Shown piece after piece: positions 1-9,067 of a stretch of DNA of 64,000 nucleotides. The notes beneath the pieces are model-generated. The model saw only the letters and a program-made list of their open reading frames with translations. It was not told where the DNA came from and ran no database searches. Numbering within the stretch: position 1 is the first letter of the stretch; each line of letters starts with the position of its first letter. The DNA comes from Corynebacterium endometrii (GTDB taxonomy: Bacteria > Actinomycetota > Actinomycetes > Mycobacteriales > Mycobacteriaceae): positions 1,798,001 to 1,862,000 of the forward strand of contig NZ_CP039247.1 in NCBI RefSeq assembly GCF_004795735.1, read 5' to 3'. The position numbers and the translations under genes are program-made.

Positions 1-1472
1 GATAGGGTGCCGCCGCGCTCGCCCACCACGGTGTCATAGCCATCCGGCATGGCCTCGATGAAGTCATGGGCGCCGGCGGCTCGTGCGGCGGCGATGAGGG
101 CGGACTCGGACGCGTTGAAGCTGCCCATGCGGATGTTGTCCCGGATGGTGCCGGTGAAAAGCACCGCCTCCTGATGCAGCAAGGAGATGTTGCGGCGCAG
201 CTCGGTGAGATCCAGGCCGTCCGCCGGGTGGCCATCGATGCTGACCGTGCCCCATGACGGATCCTGCGCGCGCACCAGCAAGGAGACCAAGGTGGACTTG
301 CCGGCACCGGATGGGCCAATGACGGCCACGTGCTCGCCCGGCTTGATGAACAGGTCCACGCCCTTCAAGATTTCATTCCTGCCGTACATAGTGCGCACGT
401 CCTTAAACTCCACGTAGCCCAGGTAGCGTTCCATGGCGCGCGGCTTGGCCGGGTTTTGAATGTCACTAACCTGATCCATCAGGTCAGCCACGCGCTCGCC
501 GGAGGCGGACGCACGCGCAATGCGGCCGGTGTACTTGGCCAGGTCCCGCAGCGGCTTCATGGTGGTCTTGAGGTAGGTGGTAAACAGCACCAGGTCACCA
601 ATGGTCATCGCGCCCTCCATGACCCGCAGCGCGCCGCCCACCATGACCGCGGCGGTGGCCAGGCCCACGATGACATCCGTGCCGCGCTCCAGGCGGGCCG
701 CCAAACGGCGGGCCTTGACCCCGTCCTTCAAGGACTTCTTGTTCGCGGAGGTAAAACGCTCACCCAGGTGATCTTCTAGGCCGTAGGCCTGCACCACGGT
801 GATGGAACTCAAGGACTCCTGGGCGGTATTGGCCAGCTGGCCCTCCGCCTTACGGGTCTTGCGGGAGGCCTTTGTAATGGCCTTGGTGGTGGAAAAGGAA
901 ATTAGTGGGAACGCCAAGAGCGCCGCCACAACCACCAGGGAAAGCCAGAAGTCCATGACCATCATGACCACCAGCATCACGGCCAGGGTAATCATGTTGG
1001 CAATCAGCGGCAGCCCCGCGGAAACCGCCACTTCCTGCAGCTTGCCCACATCGCCCACGATGCGCTGGACCGTATCCGCGGAGCGGTTGCGGGAGTGATA
1101 CTGCTGACTCAACCCCTGCACGTGGTTGAACAAACGGGCGCGCAGGCGCGTGGACGCCTTGGACCCCACCAGCGCAAAGGCGACGGTGGCCAGGTAGTTA
1201 GACAGCGCGCGCAGGCCCACCACGGCGATTAGCGCGATGCCGCAAATTATCAGCAGGCCGGTGGTGGCCGGGCGTCCGCCCTGGTCCACGCCCATGGACA
1301 CGGATACCGCATCCACGACGATCTTCAGGGGCCATGGCTCAAGTACCCGGAAGGCCACCTCGAACAGGAGTGCCACCACCCCGCCGAGCGCCAGGGTCTT
1401 GTGCGGTTGTACGTCCGGCCAGACCAGGGCCACCGTGCGCTGCACGGCGCGCTTTTCGATTTTCTTACTCAT
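1..1472 (-). CDS. ABC exporter, fused permease and ATPase (3' end outside window)
   Basis: Half-transporter of the ABC exporter type: an N-terminal six-helix membrane domain followed by an ATPase domain, likely working as a dimer in the cytoplasmic membrane. The translation begins MSKKIEKRAV, runs through hydrophobic helices (about residues 25-280), and reaches a Walker A motif GPSGAGKST near residue 385 and the Q-loop region (LHQEAVLFTGTIRDNI). The signature LSGGQ and Walker B lie beyond the window edge, so the gene is partial. Its start overlaps the stop of the upstream glycosyltransferase gene by 8 bp, so the two are translationally coupled. With three glycosyltransferases in the same operon it probably exports a glycolipid or oligosaccharide; the substrate is an inference. 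Confidence 0.9.
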   Translation of the reverse strand, partial: MSKKIEKRAVQRTVALVWPDVQPHKTLALGGVVALLFEVAFRVLEPWPLKIVVDAVSVSMGVDQGGRPATTGLLIICGIALIAVVGLRALSNYLATVAFALVGSKASTRLRARLFNHVQGLSQQYHSRNRSADTVQRIVGDVGKLQEVAVSAGLPLIANMITLAVMLVVMMVMDFWLSLVVVAALLAFPLISFSTTKAITKASRKTRKAEGQLANTAQESLSSITVVQAYGLEDHLGERFTSANKKSLKDGVKARRLAARLERGTDVIVGLATAAVMVGGALRVMEGAMTIGDLVLFTTYLKTTMKPLRDLAKYTGRIARASASGERVADLMDQVSDIQNPAKPRAMERYLGYVEFKDVRTMYGRNEILKGVDLFIKPGEHVAVIGPSGAGKSTLVSLLVRAQDPSWGTVSIDGHPADGLDLTELRRNISLLHQEAVLFTGTIRDNIRMGSFNASESALIAAARAAGAHDFIEAMPDGYDTVVGERGGTL

Positions 1473-2649
1473 GGGCAAGGCCCCACATGGTCTCTACTAC
1501 CCCTGCCCAACTGTGCCTTTCCACGGCCAGCTCGCGGGCGGAGACGCCCATGGAAGCGCGCAGCGGGCCATCCCCCACCAGCGCGTCGATGGCGGCCGCC
1601 AGCGCCCGGGCGTTGGACCCGGGCACCACGATGCCCGCCTCGCGCAGCTCCAGGCCGGCGGCGAGTGCCCCGGCGGCGTCAGGAGCCCCGCCGCCGTCAC
1701 GCACTCCTCCCAGCGCCTCCGGTACCTGGCCAATGCGGGTTGCCACTACCGGTAGACCCGCGGCCATGTATTCGTAGACCTTCAGCGGGGAGAAGTAATG
1801 GTCATCCTCGTTGTCCGGGGCCGGGTATGGGGCCACGCCGATGGCCGATCCGGCCAAGTGGGCCGGAATGGAATCCGGAGCCACGGCGCCGCGGAAGTCC
1901 ACGTCCAGGCCGAGGGCCCGGGCGCGCCGCTCCAGGCGCTCGCGTTCGGGGCCATCGCCGATGATGCGCAGGCGCCAATCGGCACCGGCGGCAGCGGCGG
2001 CGTCGATGAGGAACTCCGTGCCGTGCCACGGTTTGAGCGTGCCCACGAAGGTCACCACCGGCCGGCCCGGGGCTTGCGGCTGCGGGGCAATGCGGTCCAC
2101 ATTCACGCCATTGGCCACCGCATGGATGCGGGCGGCGGCCGGGGAATCCGCCGCGACGAGCCCGCGGGCCCACTGCGCGACCTTTTCGGATACGCAAATC
2201 ACGGCGCGGGCCGCGGAGATCTGCGCGCGCACCGCGGCCCGGGCGGCGGCCTCATCGACTAACACCCGGTGGGTCTTTTGCTCCTCAATCAAAGGCGCGT
2301 TGACCTCTAGGATGCCGGGCAGCCCGGATTCCGTCAGCACGGTGGAAAACAGTGAATAACGCTCGTAAACAAACTCGGCGGAGTCCTCGGCGAGGGCCGC
2401 GGCGATCTCGCGGGAGGCGGCAATCTGGGCCCGCTCGCGCGCGGCCGGCTCCTTGCTGCCCAGCTTGAAACGGGTGACCGGAAGGTCAGCCAGGTCCGCC
2501 GGCACGTCCCCGCCCACGCGGGTGGCGTAGACGCGCACCTCATGGCCGGCCTTGCGCAACTCGCGGATGACCTCCTGAACGTGCACGGATGCCCCCTTGG
2601 TGCCAAAGACGGGGATACCGGGATCCACACAGACGTATGCAATACGCAT
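1465..2649 (-). CDS. GT4-family glycosyltransferase
   Basis: 394-residue GT-B fold glycosyltransferase, predicted to transfer sugar from a nucleotide-sugar donor. The N-terminus (MRIAYVCVDPGIPVFGTKGA) has the glycine-rich acceptor-side loop of family GT4. The C-terminal donor-binding half contains SPLKVYEYMAAGLPVVAT near residue 290, the usual GT4 signature. It shares one base with the end of the upstream glycosyltransferase gene and overlaps the downstream ABC exporter by 8 bp, so the cluster is one transcription unit. No membrane segment or signal peptide is seen; it should act in the cytoplasm. Acceptor and sugar cannot be told from sequence. Confidence 0.9.
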   Translation of the reverse strand: MRIAYVCVDPGIPVFGTKGASVHVQEVIRELRKAGHEVRVYATRVGGDVPADLADLPVTRFKLGSKEPAARERAQIAASREIAAALAEDSAEFVYERYSLFSTVLTESGLPGILEVNAPLIEEQKTHRVLVDEAAARAAVRAQISAARAVICVSEKVAQWARGLVAADSPAAARIHAVANGVNVDRIAPQPQAPGRPVVTFVGTLKPWHGTEFLIDAAAAAGADWRLRIIGDGPERERLERRARALGLDVDFRGAVAPDSIPAHLAGSAIGVAPYPAPDNEDDHYFSPLKVYEYMAAGLPVVATRIGQVPEALGGVRDGGGAPDAAGALAAGLELREAGIVVPGSNARALAAAIDALVGDGPLRASMGVSARELAVERHSWAGVVETMWGLAHE

Positions 2650-3938
2650 TAAAAGTGCACCTCCTGAGGGTGGGTAGTTACCATGCCTGTTTCAAGCTCA
2701 CGCAGCGCCGCAGCCTGGCGGCGGTTATCGAATAGTTCCTCTATGAGGGCGCGGGCGCCGCGCGCCAACGTGGCGCCGGGAACGGAGCCGTCAGCCACCC
2801 CCTCCAGCGCGTCGGCCACATCCCGGGACAGGCGCTCGCCCAAGTCGCCCAGCTCGATGAGCACGCCGGTGTGGTTGTTGATGATCACCTCGGGCAGGCC
2901 GGTCACTGAGGTGGCGACCACCGGCGTGCCCAGCGCCATGGCCTCAAGCACTACGGTGGGCAGCCCGTCCATGTTCCCGTCGCCGCCGGGCACGCACGGT
3001 GCCACGAAGACGTCCGCGCCGCGTACCAGGGCGGACACCTCGGCTTGGGTCAAAGCCCCCACCATCGTGACGGATTCTTCCAGGCCTAGATCCGCTACCT
3101 GGGCCTCGAGTTGCGGGCGCAGTTCACCCTCTCCGGCCAGGGTGAGGTGCACGCGGATACCGCGCCCGCGCAGCATGCTGACCGCCTCGATGAGGTGGGC
3201 AAAACCCTTTTTCGCCACCAAGCGCCCCACCGCGGCCACCTTGAGCGTGGGGCCCACGGGTGCGCCGGCAGAAAACGGGAAGCGGGAAAGCTCCAGCGCG
3301 TTGTAGCGCAGCACGATGTTGGCTCCGGTCCCGGCCAGCACGCGCTGGAGGTAGTCCTCGTTGTACTTGGAAATGGCTATCACGTTGGCGGCATCCGCGC
3401 AGATGCGGCGCAGCCACACGAAATCCACGTCCTGGTGGAAGATGTCCTTCGCGTGAGTGGTCACGGTGTATGGGATTCCGGTCAGCTGGCTGGCCACCCA
3501 CGCCATGCGCCCGGCAAGGGAGGCGAAATGGGCGTGCAGGTGCGTGATGCCATCCTCCTTGACCTGCTTTGCTAGCGCTACGCCTTGCGCCACGTCCGAG
3601 GCCTCCAGCGTTGCCAACTGCGGCATAATCCTGCCAAAGCGCTCAGCCATCCCCGCGTCCGTCAGGCTGGACGCAATCTGCTCCCAAAAGTAGCGGGGGC
3701 TGGTGGGGCGATTAATCCACCGCACCGGCGCCTTCACGCGCGCCAGCTCCGGGTGAAAGCGCGTGTCCGTGGTGGGGCGCATGGCGTAGATGGAGATATC
3801 CTCCCCTTGCGCCTCGCGGCCCAGGATTTCGGTGACCACAAAGGTCTCAGAAAACCGTGGGTAGACCTTCACCACGTACCCAATCTTGCCTGCCATCATC
3901 GCCTCCGGCTCCCGGTCCGTTGTCTGCTTTTTCATCAA
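2649..3938 (-). CDS. GT4-family glycosyltransferase
   Basis: 429 residues, GT-B fold. The N-terminal domain includes YPRFSETFV and the HLHAHFAS / TTHAKDIF acceptor-domain segments common in GT4 enzymes. The C-terminal domain has AVGRLVAKKG, and the EX7E region DGLPTVVLEAMALGTPVVAT at about residue 330. Translation may begin at residue 14 or 15 (MMAGKIGYV), because the first residues are polar and not conserved in type. It lies 15 bp after the MurG-like glycosyltransferase gene and touches the next glycosyltransferase gene, so it belongs to the same operon. It probably adds a second sugar to the product exported by the ABC transporter; that role is inferred from context. Confidence 0.9.
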   Translation of the reverse strand: MMKKQTTDREPEAMMAGKIGYVVKVYPRFSETFVVTEILGREAQGEDISIYAMRPTTDTRFHPELARVKAPVRWINRPTSPRYFWEQIASSLTDAGMAERFGRIMPQLATLEASDVAQGVALAKQVKEDGITHLHAHFASLAGRMAWVASQLTGIPYTVTTHAKDIFHQDVDFVWLRRICADAANVIAISKYNEDYLQRVLAGTGANIVLRYNALELSRFPFSAGAPVGPTLKVAAVGRLVAKKGFAHLIEAVSMLRGRGIRVHLTLAGEGELRPQLEAQVADLGLEESVTMVGALTQAEVSALVRGADVFVAPCVPGGDGNMDGLPTVVLEAMALGTPVVATSVTGLPEVIINNHTGVLIELGDLGERLSRDVADALEGVADGSVPGATLARGARALIEELFDNRRQAAALRELETGMVTTHPQEVHF

Positions 3939-3953
3939 TCGCCTCTCCCGCTT

Positions 3954-5279
3954 CTACTTGACGCCCGCTAGCGCCATCGCTTCGGATTCCACGTCCGCGG
4001 CGCACAGGAGGTCCGCCGCCAGGCGGGCCATGCGGGTAAGTCCGTCGCGTTCGATGTCCGCGCGGTCTACGGCGGTGCCCACCCGGTCGGCGGCCCATTC
4101 GCCCAAGGTTTCCGCGTTCACGTCCTGCAAGCGCACCACGTCCACCGCGCCGTGCGCCTCGAGCGCGCGGGCCCTGATGAGCTGTTCCTTGCGCGGGTAT
4201 TCGCGCGGAACGATCAGGGCCGGGGTGTCCGTGGCCAGGATTTCCGAGGTGGTGTTATACCCGCCCATGGAGATCACTGCCGCGGCCTCCTGCACGACCT
4301 TCGCTAGTCCCGGCCACATGCGGTAGAGGTGGACGTCGCGTCCCGCGGACTGGGCGGCAACCTCCAGCGCGGCGAAGCTGTTTTCACTCATTTGGGGGCC
4401 CGCGATTATCACGTGTTGGCAGCCGCGCGGGGTGGGCATGGCGGCGGCCGCGGAAAGCAGCGCGTAGCCATCGGACCCGCCCCCGGCGCTGGTCAGGATA
4501 AACGGGCCACACCACGGTAGTTCCGCGTGCGAGTCAATTTCGGCGCGCCCCTTGGACAGGTAGCCGGTGTAGCGCACCTTGTCCGCCAGGTAGGCCGGCA
4601 CCTCCCCGGTGGCCACGGGGTCGTGGACGAGTTGATCGCCATAGAGCCAAATCTCATCGATCATGGTGCCTAGCTCACGCGCGGAACCCAGGCTCTCCCA
4701 TTCCCGCGCGGCTATCTCTGGGGAGTCCAGCACCTCGCGCATTCCCAGCACCACGCGCAGGTGGGGGTTCTTCTTGCGCAGCTTCTTCAGCGGTTTGCGC
4801 AACTCTTTATCCACGCCGTACAGGTGGCGGTCCACGATGATAAGGTCCGGCATAAACCCCGCCAGGGCGCCCTGGATGGCCTGGGTGCGCACGGAGCGCA
4901 GCGTGTTCCAGTCCGTGTGAAGGTTTCGCGGCTCATAGCCGCCGTCTCCCTTGGCGATGGATGGGATGAAGAACCAATCAAAGCCGTCCGGCAGCGGGAA
5001 TACGTTGGCGGCGGCCAGCCCGGAAATCATCAGTCCGGAGACCTTCTTGCCGGTGAGGCGCGGCAGGAGCTGCGCCAGCGTGCGGGCCAGGGCAAGGTTG
5101 CGGCGCACGTGGCCAATGCCCTGGGAGTCATGGCTGTAGAGCACCACGCGGATGGTGCGCTCGCGGCCATTGTCCCCCGCGCCGGAGGTTTTCTTAGTCG
5201 CGTTGTCCATCACTGCGTCTACGCCCATGGTGACGTACCCCGTTTCCTGTTTAATCTCGTGTGAATCCCAGCCGCCCAT
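3954..5279 (-). CDS. MurG-like (GT28-type) glycosyltransferase, first gene of the operon
   Basis: 441 residues. After a polar, poorly conserved N-terminus comes VVLYSHDSQGIGHVRRNLALA, the acceptor-side loop of MurG/GT28-like proteins. The C-terminal half carries SMGGYNTTSEIL and LIVPREYPRKEQ (residues about 340-380), the donor-binding signature of GT28. A second possible start at 5228 (MGVDAVMD) has a better upstream AGGAAA site, so the protein may be 424 residues. It heads the cluster of three glycosyltransferases plus ABC exporter; the promoter should lie between 5280 and 5330. Other members of this type are described only as glycosyltransferase family proteins, and the product is unknown. 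Confidence 0.85.
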   Translation of the reverse strand: MGGWDSHEIKQETGYVTMGVDAVMDNATKKTSGAGDNGRERTIRVVLYSHDSQGIGHVRRNLALARTLAQLLPRLTGKKVSGLMISGLAAANVFPLPDGFDWFFIPSIAKGDGGYEPRNLHTDWNTLRSVRTQAIQGALAGFMPDLIIVDRHLYGVDKELRKPLKKLRKKNPHLRVVLGMREVLDSPEIAAREWESLGSARELGTMIDEIWLYGDQLVHDPVATGEVPAYLADKVRYTGYLSKGRAEIDSHAELPWCGPFILTSAGGGSDGYALLSAAAAMPTPRGCQHVIIAGPQMSENSFAALEVAAQSAGRDVHLYRMWPGLAKVVQEAAAVISMGGYNTTSEILATDTPALIVPREYPRKEQLIRARALEAHGAVDVVRLQDVNAETLGEWAADRVGTAVDRADIERDGLTRMARLAADLLCAADVESEAMALAGVK

Positions 5280-5330
5280 CCGGGCGCTGTAAACCTTGCT
5301 AACTACGTGTTTAATGCGAGGTTAAAGCAG

Positions 5331-5370
5331 AAAAAAGAGGAAACTCTCAATGTGAAAGCTTCCTCATTTT
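5331..5370 (-). terminator. Intrinsic terminator of the DUF4230 gene
   Basis: On the minus strand the sequence forms a GAGGAA / TTCCTC stem with further partial pairing, followed directly by TTTTTT. It lies 70 bp after the DUF4230 stop codon and before the glycosyltransferase operon, so it separates the two units. Confidence 0.7.
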
Positions 5371-5441
5371 AGTTACTGGCTTTATGAAGTTTTCTTCACC
5401 TTCTTTTCTAATCAAATGAAAGTCAGGCCGATTTGTCCGGG

Positions 5442-6188
5442 TTATTTGGACACAACCTGGACCTCGTAATCCGCCTGCTCGGTGTTGTCCAGCATGGCCT
5501 CGGTGTGATTCTTCATCAGGCGACGGGCGGACTCGGTGGCCTTGTCTAAAAGGCCGGCCTCGAGCGCCTTCTTCTCACCGTTGTCCGTCTCCGAGGCGAA
5601 GAACTGGGAAACGTCTTCCGCCCTGATTTGATTAAACGGCGTCATGGACTGGTCGTAGACCACCACGGAGTTGTGATCGATGGCCGAGGAGAGCACCTCC
5701 GCCTTCGGCAGGGTCACTATTACCCTACGTTCCGCATCATTTATCTCCGCGGTGACCTGGCTAAAGTCCTTGATTCCAGCCTTGACCTCTCCCTCGTAGG
5801 TCAGCAGGAAGTGCTTACCGGTGAAGGGGATAGACAGCCCGGATAGCTCAAGGCCTTCCTTTTCATACCGACCCACGTTGGTGAAGTGGTATTCCTCCGT
5901 GGCCAGCTCCGCGATGTCCTCGAAGCTGGCCTCCACGGTGGTGGAATCCACGCTGAGCTTATCTTGGCCAATCAACCCCTGCTTGGCCAGCCCAAAGATC
6001 GCCAGGCCGCCGACGAACAGGCCGATGAGCACCGCCGCGCAACCATAGCCCACCGGGCGTTTGGTCTTTTCAATCACCACGGTGCTGCCGCTAGCCGCGA
6101 CCCCCGTGCTGCCGCCGCGCTTACGCCCGCCGGCCGCGCCCTCGCCGGCGCGTGCGTGCCCATCTGCTGCTGTGGCCATGGTTTTCAC
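5442..6188 (-). CDS. DUF4230 domain membrane-anchored protein
   Basis: 248 residues. The first 45 residues are polar and glycine/alanine rich, then one membrane helix (about residues 47-68, AAVLIGLFVGGLAIFGL) anchors the protein. The rest is a soluble domain with EEYHFTNVGRYEKEGLELSG and FLLTYEGEVKAGIKDFS, which matches the DUF4230 family. The function of that family is not established. A second start, MATAADGH at 6179, is equally plausible. It is monocistronic, with a terminator downstream and a divergent spacer of about 150 bp before the MFS gene. The domain probably faces outside, judging from the short basic segment (KTKRP) before the helix. Confidence 0.8.
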   Translation of the reverse strand: MKTMATAADGHARAGEGAAGGRKRGGSTGVAASGSTVVIEKTKRPVGYGCAAVLIGLFVGGLAIFGLAKQGLIGQDKLSVDSTTVEASFEDIAELATEEYHFTNVGRYEKEGLELSGLSIPFTGKHFLLTYEGEVKAGIKDFSQVTAEINDAERRVIVTLPKAEVLSSAIDHNSVVVYDQSMTPFNQIRAEDVSQFFASETDNGEKKALEAGLLDKATESARRLMKNHTEAMLDNTEQADYEVQVVSK

Positions 6189-6342
6189 CCAACTTTCAAT
6201 AACTGCATTCTTCTACGTCAACCGTCTAATACAACCCCAGTTATCCCCCGGTTCATCCCTGCACCGCCCAATCTTGACCATTTCGAGACCTTCGCCCCTG
6301 CCCAACGCCTAGCTCTCCCCGCTTGTCCACCCCGCCGGGCGG

Positions 6343-7530
6343 CTAGACGTTGAGCGGACGGGCTCGCACAATCCGCTCAAGCCGCAGCACGCTCAGCACG
6401 AACACGCCTGCCAGGGCAAACACCGCAACCGGCATGAGGACCGGCTCCACCCGAGTTATCAACACTCCAACGACGGGCGGGACTAGCAGCATGCCGGTGT
6501 AGGCAAAACCCATCTGCAGGCCCATGAGCCGCTCCGTGTTGCGCGCCCCGTATCGCCGCGGGGTTTCCTTGATGGTCGCCGGGTAAATTGGCGCGCAGCC
6601 CAGGCCCACCACGCCAAAGCCCACCACGGCGCCGGCGGGCGCGCCCCAAAACACGGCGATGGCCGCCCCCGCCACCAGCACCACCGCGCCGCCGATGAGC
6701 AGCTGCGGGTTTGTTAGACGCGGGGTGAGAAACGCCGCGACGAAGCGTCCGCCAGTCACGCCACAGTAGAAAGCGGAGGCGCCAGCCGCGGCGGCCTCAG
6801 GGCTCGCTCCGTGATGCGCCACCAGGAACGTTGCCGCCCACAGCCCGGTGGAGGCCTCCAGGGCGCAGTAGCACAGGAAACCCACAAGCCCGGCCCAGAT
6901 ACCGGGCAGCTTGTGCCAGGGCACCTCCGGGCCCGCGCCCGCACCAGCGCCCGGGTCCGCACCGGCGTCCGCGTCCGAACGCACCGGCGTAACGTCCCAC
7001 AGCCGGCGGGTGATAACCAGTAACAAGCAGATGGCACACTGGAAAAGCGCCAGCAGGACGTAGGCCGGCCGCCAATTCCCCCATAGCCCCAGCGCGGCGG
7101 CCACTACCAGCGGGCCGGTGGAGGCCCCCACGCCCCACGAGGCGTGGAGCAGATTCATGGCGCGGGCGCTGAAATACAGCGCCGCATAGGAGTTCAGCGC
7201 CGCGTCAATGGCGCCAGCCCCCAGCCCCAGGGGCACAGACAGGGCCGCCAGCCAGCCAAACCCCGGCGCTAGTGCAAAACCCACCAGGCTCAGCGCGGTC
7301 AGCGCCACGGAGACCACGCACACGCGGTACGTGCCCCACATCCTGAGCAGCCGTCCGGAGGCGAATGAGACCACTATGGTCGCGGCCACCACGATGACGG
7401 ACAGCACACCCGCCCCGGCCTCATCCGCGCCCAGATCCGCGTGCATGGCGGGCCACGCGGCCCCCATCACGGCGTCAGGCAATCCCAGCGAGACGAAAGC
7501 CAGGTAAATGACTGCCATCAACGCGCCCAT
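6343..7530 (-). CDS. MFS transporter
   Basis: 395 residues, almost entirely hydrophobic, with about 12 predicted membrane helices and a polar central loop (residues about 185-205, rich in Asp, Gly and Ala). The loop between helices 2 and 3 reads SGRLLRMWGTYRV, the usual place for the MFS motif. It resembles the FucP/YbjJ-like subgroup of the major facilitator superfamily. The start could be the second methionine (MAVIYLAF). The substrate cannot be predicted. The sequence is strongly alanine/glycine biased with a GADPGAGAGAG stretch, which looks like local repeat expansion in the loop. Confidence 0.85.
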   Translation of the reverse strand: MGALMAVIYLAFVSLGLPDAVMGAAWPAMHADLGADEAGAGVLSVIVVAATIVVSFASGRLLRMWGTYRVCVVSVALTALSLVGFALAPGFGWLAALSVPLGLGAGAIDAALNSYAALYFSARAMNLLHASWGVGASTGPLVVAAALGLWGNWRPAYVLLALFQCAICLLLVITRRLWDVTPVRSDADAGADPGAGAGAGPEVPWHKLPGIWAGLVGFLCYCALEASTGLWAATFLVAHHGASPEAAAAGASAFYCGVTGGRFVAAFLTPRLTNPQLLIGGAVVLVAGAAIAVFWGAPAGAVVGFGVVGLGCAPIYPATIKETPRRYGARNTERLMGLQMGFAYTGMLLVPPVVGVLITRVEPVLMPVAVFALAGVFVLSVLRLERIVRARPLNV

Positions 7531-7651
7531 GCGGCCGTCCTCCCACAGCTTGGCAATTATCTATCCCCTAATAATTTACTGTTGTTCGCCCTCAACCTCG
7601 CGCTGGGCCTTCTCCAAGGCGTGATGCCGCAGCCTCCCGACACGCGCGGCC

Positions 7652-7831
7652 TCACGCACGGAACCCTCCAGAGGGGACACCGCCCGGCGCGGAGACCAGC
7701 GCTATGAGTATGAAACCAAACAAGTCATATTCCCGCTCTAGGGCGATGAGCCCGCCCATGACACCCATAGGAAAAATTCCGCTGAATTCGCAGGCCCCAT
7801 AGAGGGCCAGCAACTGGGGATCCGCGTTAAA
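7652..7831 (-). pseudogene. Decayed N-terminal fragment of a second TRIC-family (UPF0126) channel
   Basis: Minus-strand reading of this stretch gives about 60 codons: NADPQLLALYGACEFSG, PMGVMGGLIALEREYDL and FGFILIALVSAPGG, ending at a TGA. This aligns with the start of the intact channel just upstream (DPLIESLYRWSDVSG, LLMGIIGGTIARQRGYD, VGFFFIAMFSALGGG). It has no start codon in place and ends where the first GGGxxRD motif should continue, so it is a relic of a tandem paralogue. The rest of the 7531-7886 gap holds nothing else I recognise. Confidence 0.6.
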
Positions 7832-7886
7832 TATTCACCGCACGCTAGCCATTTCCAGTGCCACCCGCATACGGGCCTAAAGGAAT

Positions 7887-8999
7887 CTACCCGGAGTTCT
7901 TCTCCTCGTAACGCTTCATCAGCCGCTCCACCAGCTCATCCGTGAGCTTTTCATCGGCCAAGATCACGTCCAGCATCTTGCGGTGTTCTTCTCCACTGAC
8001 CTCCTCGATCTCCTGCCCATCCGTGTAGCCGGAGTAGGAATCGCCGCTTAAGTCAACGCCAATGCCATCCAGCAGCCCAGCGTCCTCATTGTCGGTCGCC
8101 GGCACCACCACGGTTTCCGCCGCCATCGCCTCGACCTCCGCGTTGAACTCCTCCAGGAACTCTCCGGCGTCAGCCACGGCCTCGGCGCGGCGCTTGCCGG
8201 CGCGGACCTCCGCCTCGATGCGGCGCTGCAGGGCCTTTTCCATCTGCTTGTGGCGCCAGGAGCGCAGCTTTTTAGGCTCCACCCTGCGCCCCACGGCCCT
8301 TCCCTTCCGCTCCGCCTTCTTCGCTAAGACTGCAACCTGTGCGGCCGTATCATTGACTGGGGCCCAGTCGGGGCGCGCGGCCACGCGCCACCCGGCCCAA
8401 TACCCCAGCAGCGTCAGCACGATGGAGACCACTGGCCCCAACAGCATGCCCGAGGCCAGCATGTTGAATTCGTCCGCGATAAGCACGATCACGGCACACG
8501 CCACGGCAGGAATCACCGCCGGCTGGTTGCCGCCGAATACGGCCGGAACGCGCTGGGTCACGATGTCGCGGATCATGGATCCACCCGTCGCCGTGAACAC
8601 GCCCATCATCACGCACGGGATGATGGGCAGGCCATACGTCAGCGCCTTCACCGTGCCCGTTGCCGCCCACAGCCCTGAGACAATCGCGTCACCGTGGGTT
8701 TGAAAATGGTCCCACGTCTTGCCCTTGAAATAGACAAACCTGGCGATCAGCGCGCCGGCGAATGCCAACAATAGGTACTCCGGCTCGCTCATGGCCGCTA
8801 CCGTGCCGCGATTAATCAGCACATCGCGGATCATGCCGCCGCCGAGCGCGGAGAACATGGCGATGAAAAAGAAACCAACAATGTCATATCCGCGCTGGCG
8901 CGCAATGGTGCCGCCGATGATCCCCATCAGCAGTACGCCGCTGACGTCTGACCAGCGGTAAAGAGACTCAATCAACGGGTCCATCTCGGCAACGTTCAT
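7887..8999 (-). CDS. TRIC-type (UPF0126) cation channel with long charged C-terminal extension
   Basis: The first 200 residues match the bacterial TRIC family: two homologous three-helix units, each with the signature (GGGMIRDVLINRG near residue 53 and TGGSMIRDIVTQRVP near residue 140). Family members form trimeric potassium or sodium permeable channels in the cytoplasmic membrane and usually end near residue 205. Here about 165 more residues follow: a basic stretch (RRVEPKKLRSWRHKQ), helical Lys/Arg/Ala-rich sequence, then an acidic tail. The extension has no recognised domain and is probably cytoplasmic. A relic of a second copy lies directly downstream. Confidence 0.85.
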   Translation of the reverse strand: MNVAEMDPLIESLYRWSDVSGVLLMGIIGGTIARQRGYDIVGFFFIAMFSALGGGMIRDVLINRGTVAAMSEPEYLLLAFAGALIARFVYFKGKTWDHFQTHGDAIVSGLWAATGTVKALTYGLPIIPCVMMGVFTATGGSMIRDIVTQRVPAVFGGNQPAVIPAVACAVIVLIADEFNMLASGMLLGPVVSIVLTLLGYWAGWRVAARPDWAPVNDTAAQVAVLAKKAERKGRAVGRRVEPKKLRSWRHKQMEKALQRRIEAEVRAGKRRAEAVADAGEFLEEFNAEVEAMAAETVVVPATDNEDAGLLDGIGVDLSGDSYSGYTDGQEIEEVSGEEHRKMLDVILADEKLTDELVERLMKRYEEKNSG

Positions 9000-9067
9000 G
9001 CGCCCCAGCCTATCGCCACTTCGTGCCCCGCCCCAACCCCACCACGCGAGCTGCGCAGGCGCCGCGT

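Noticed and set aside
4761..5264. 167-codon open frame opposite the MurG-like gene
   Set aside because: Shadow of a well supported glycosyltransferase; no start site.
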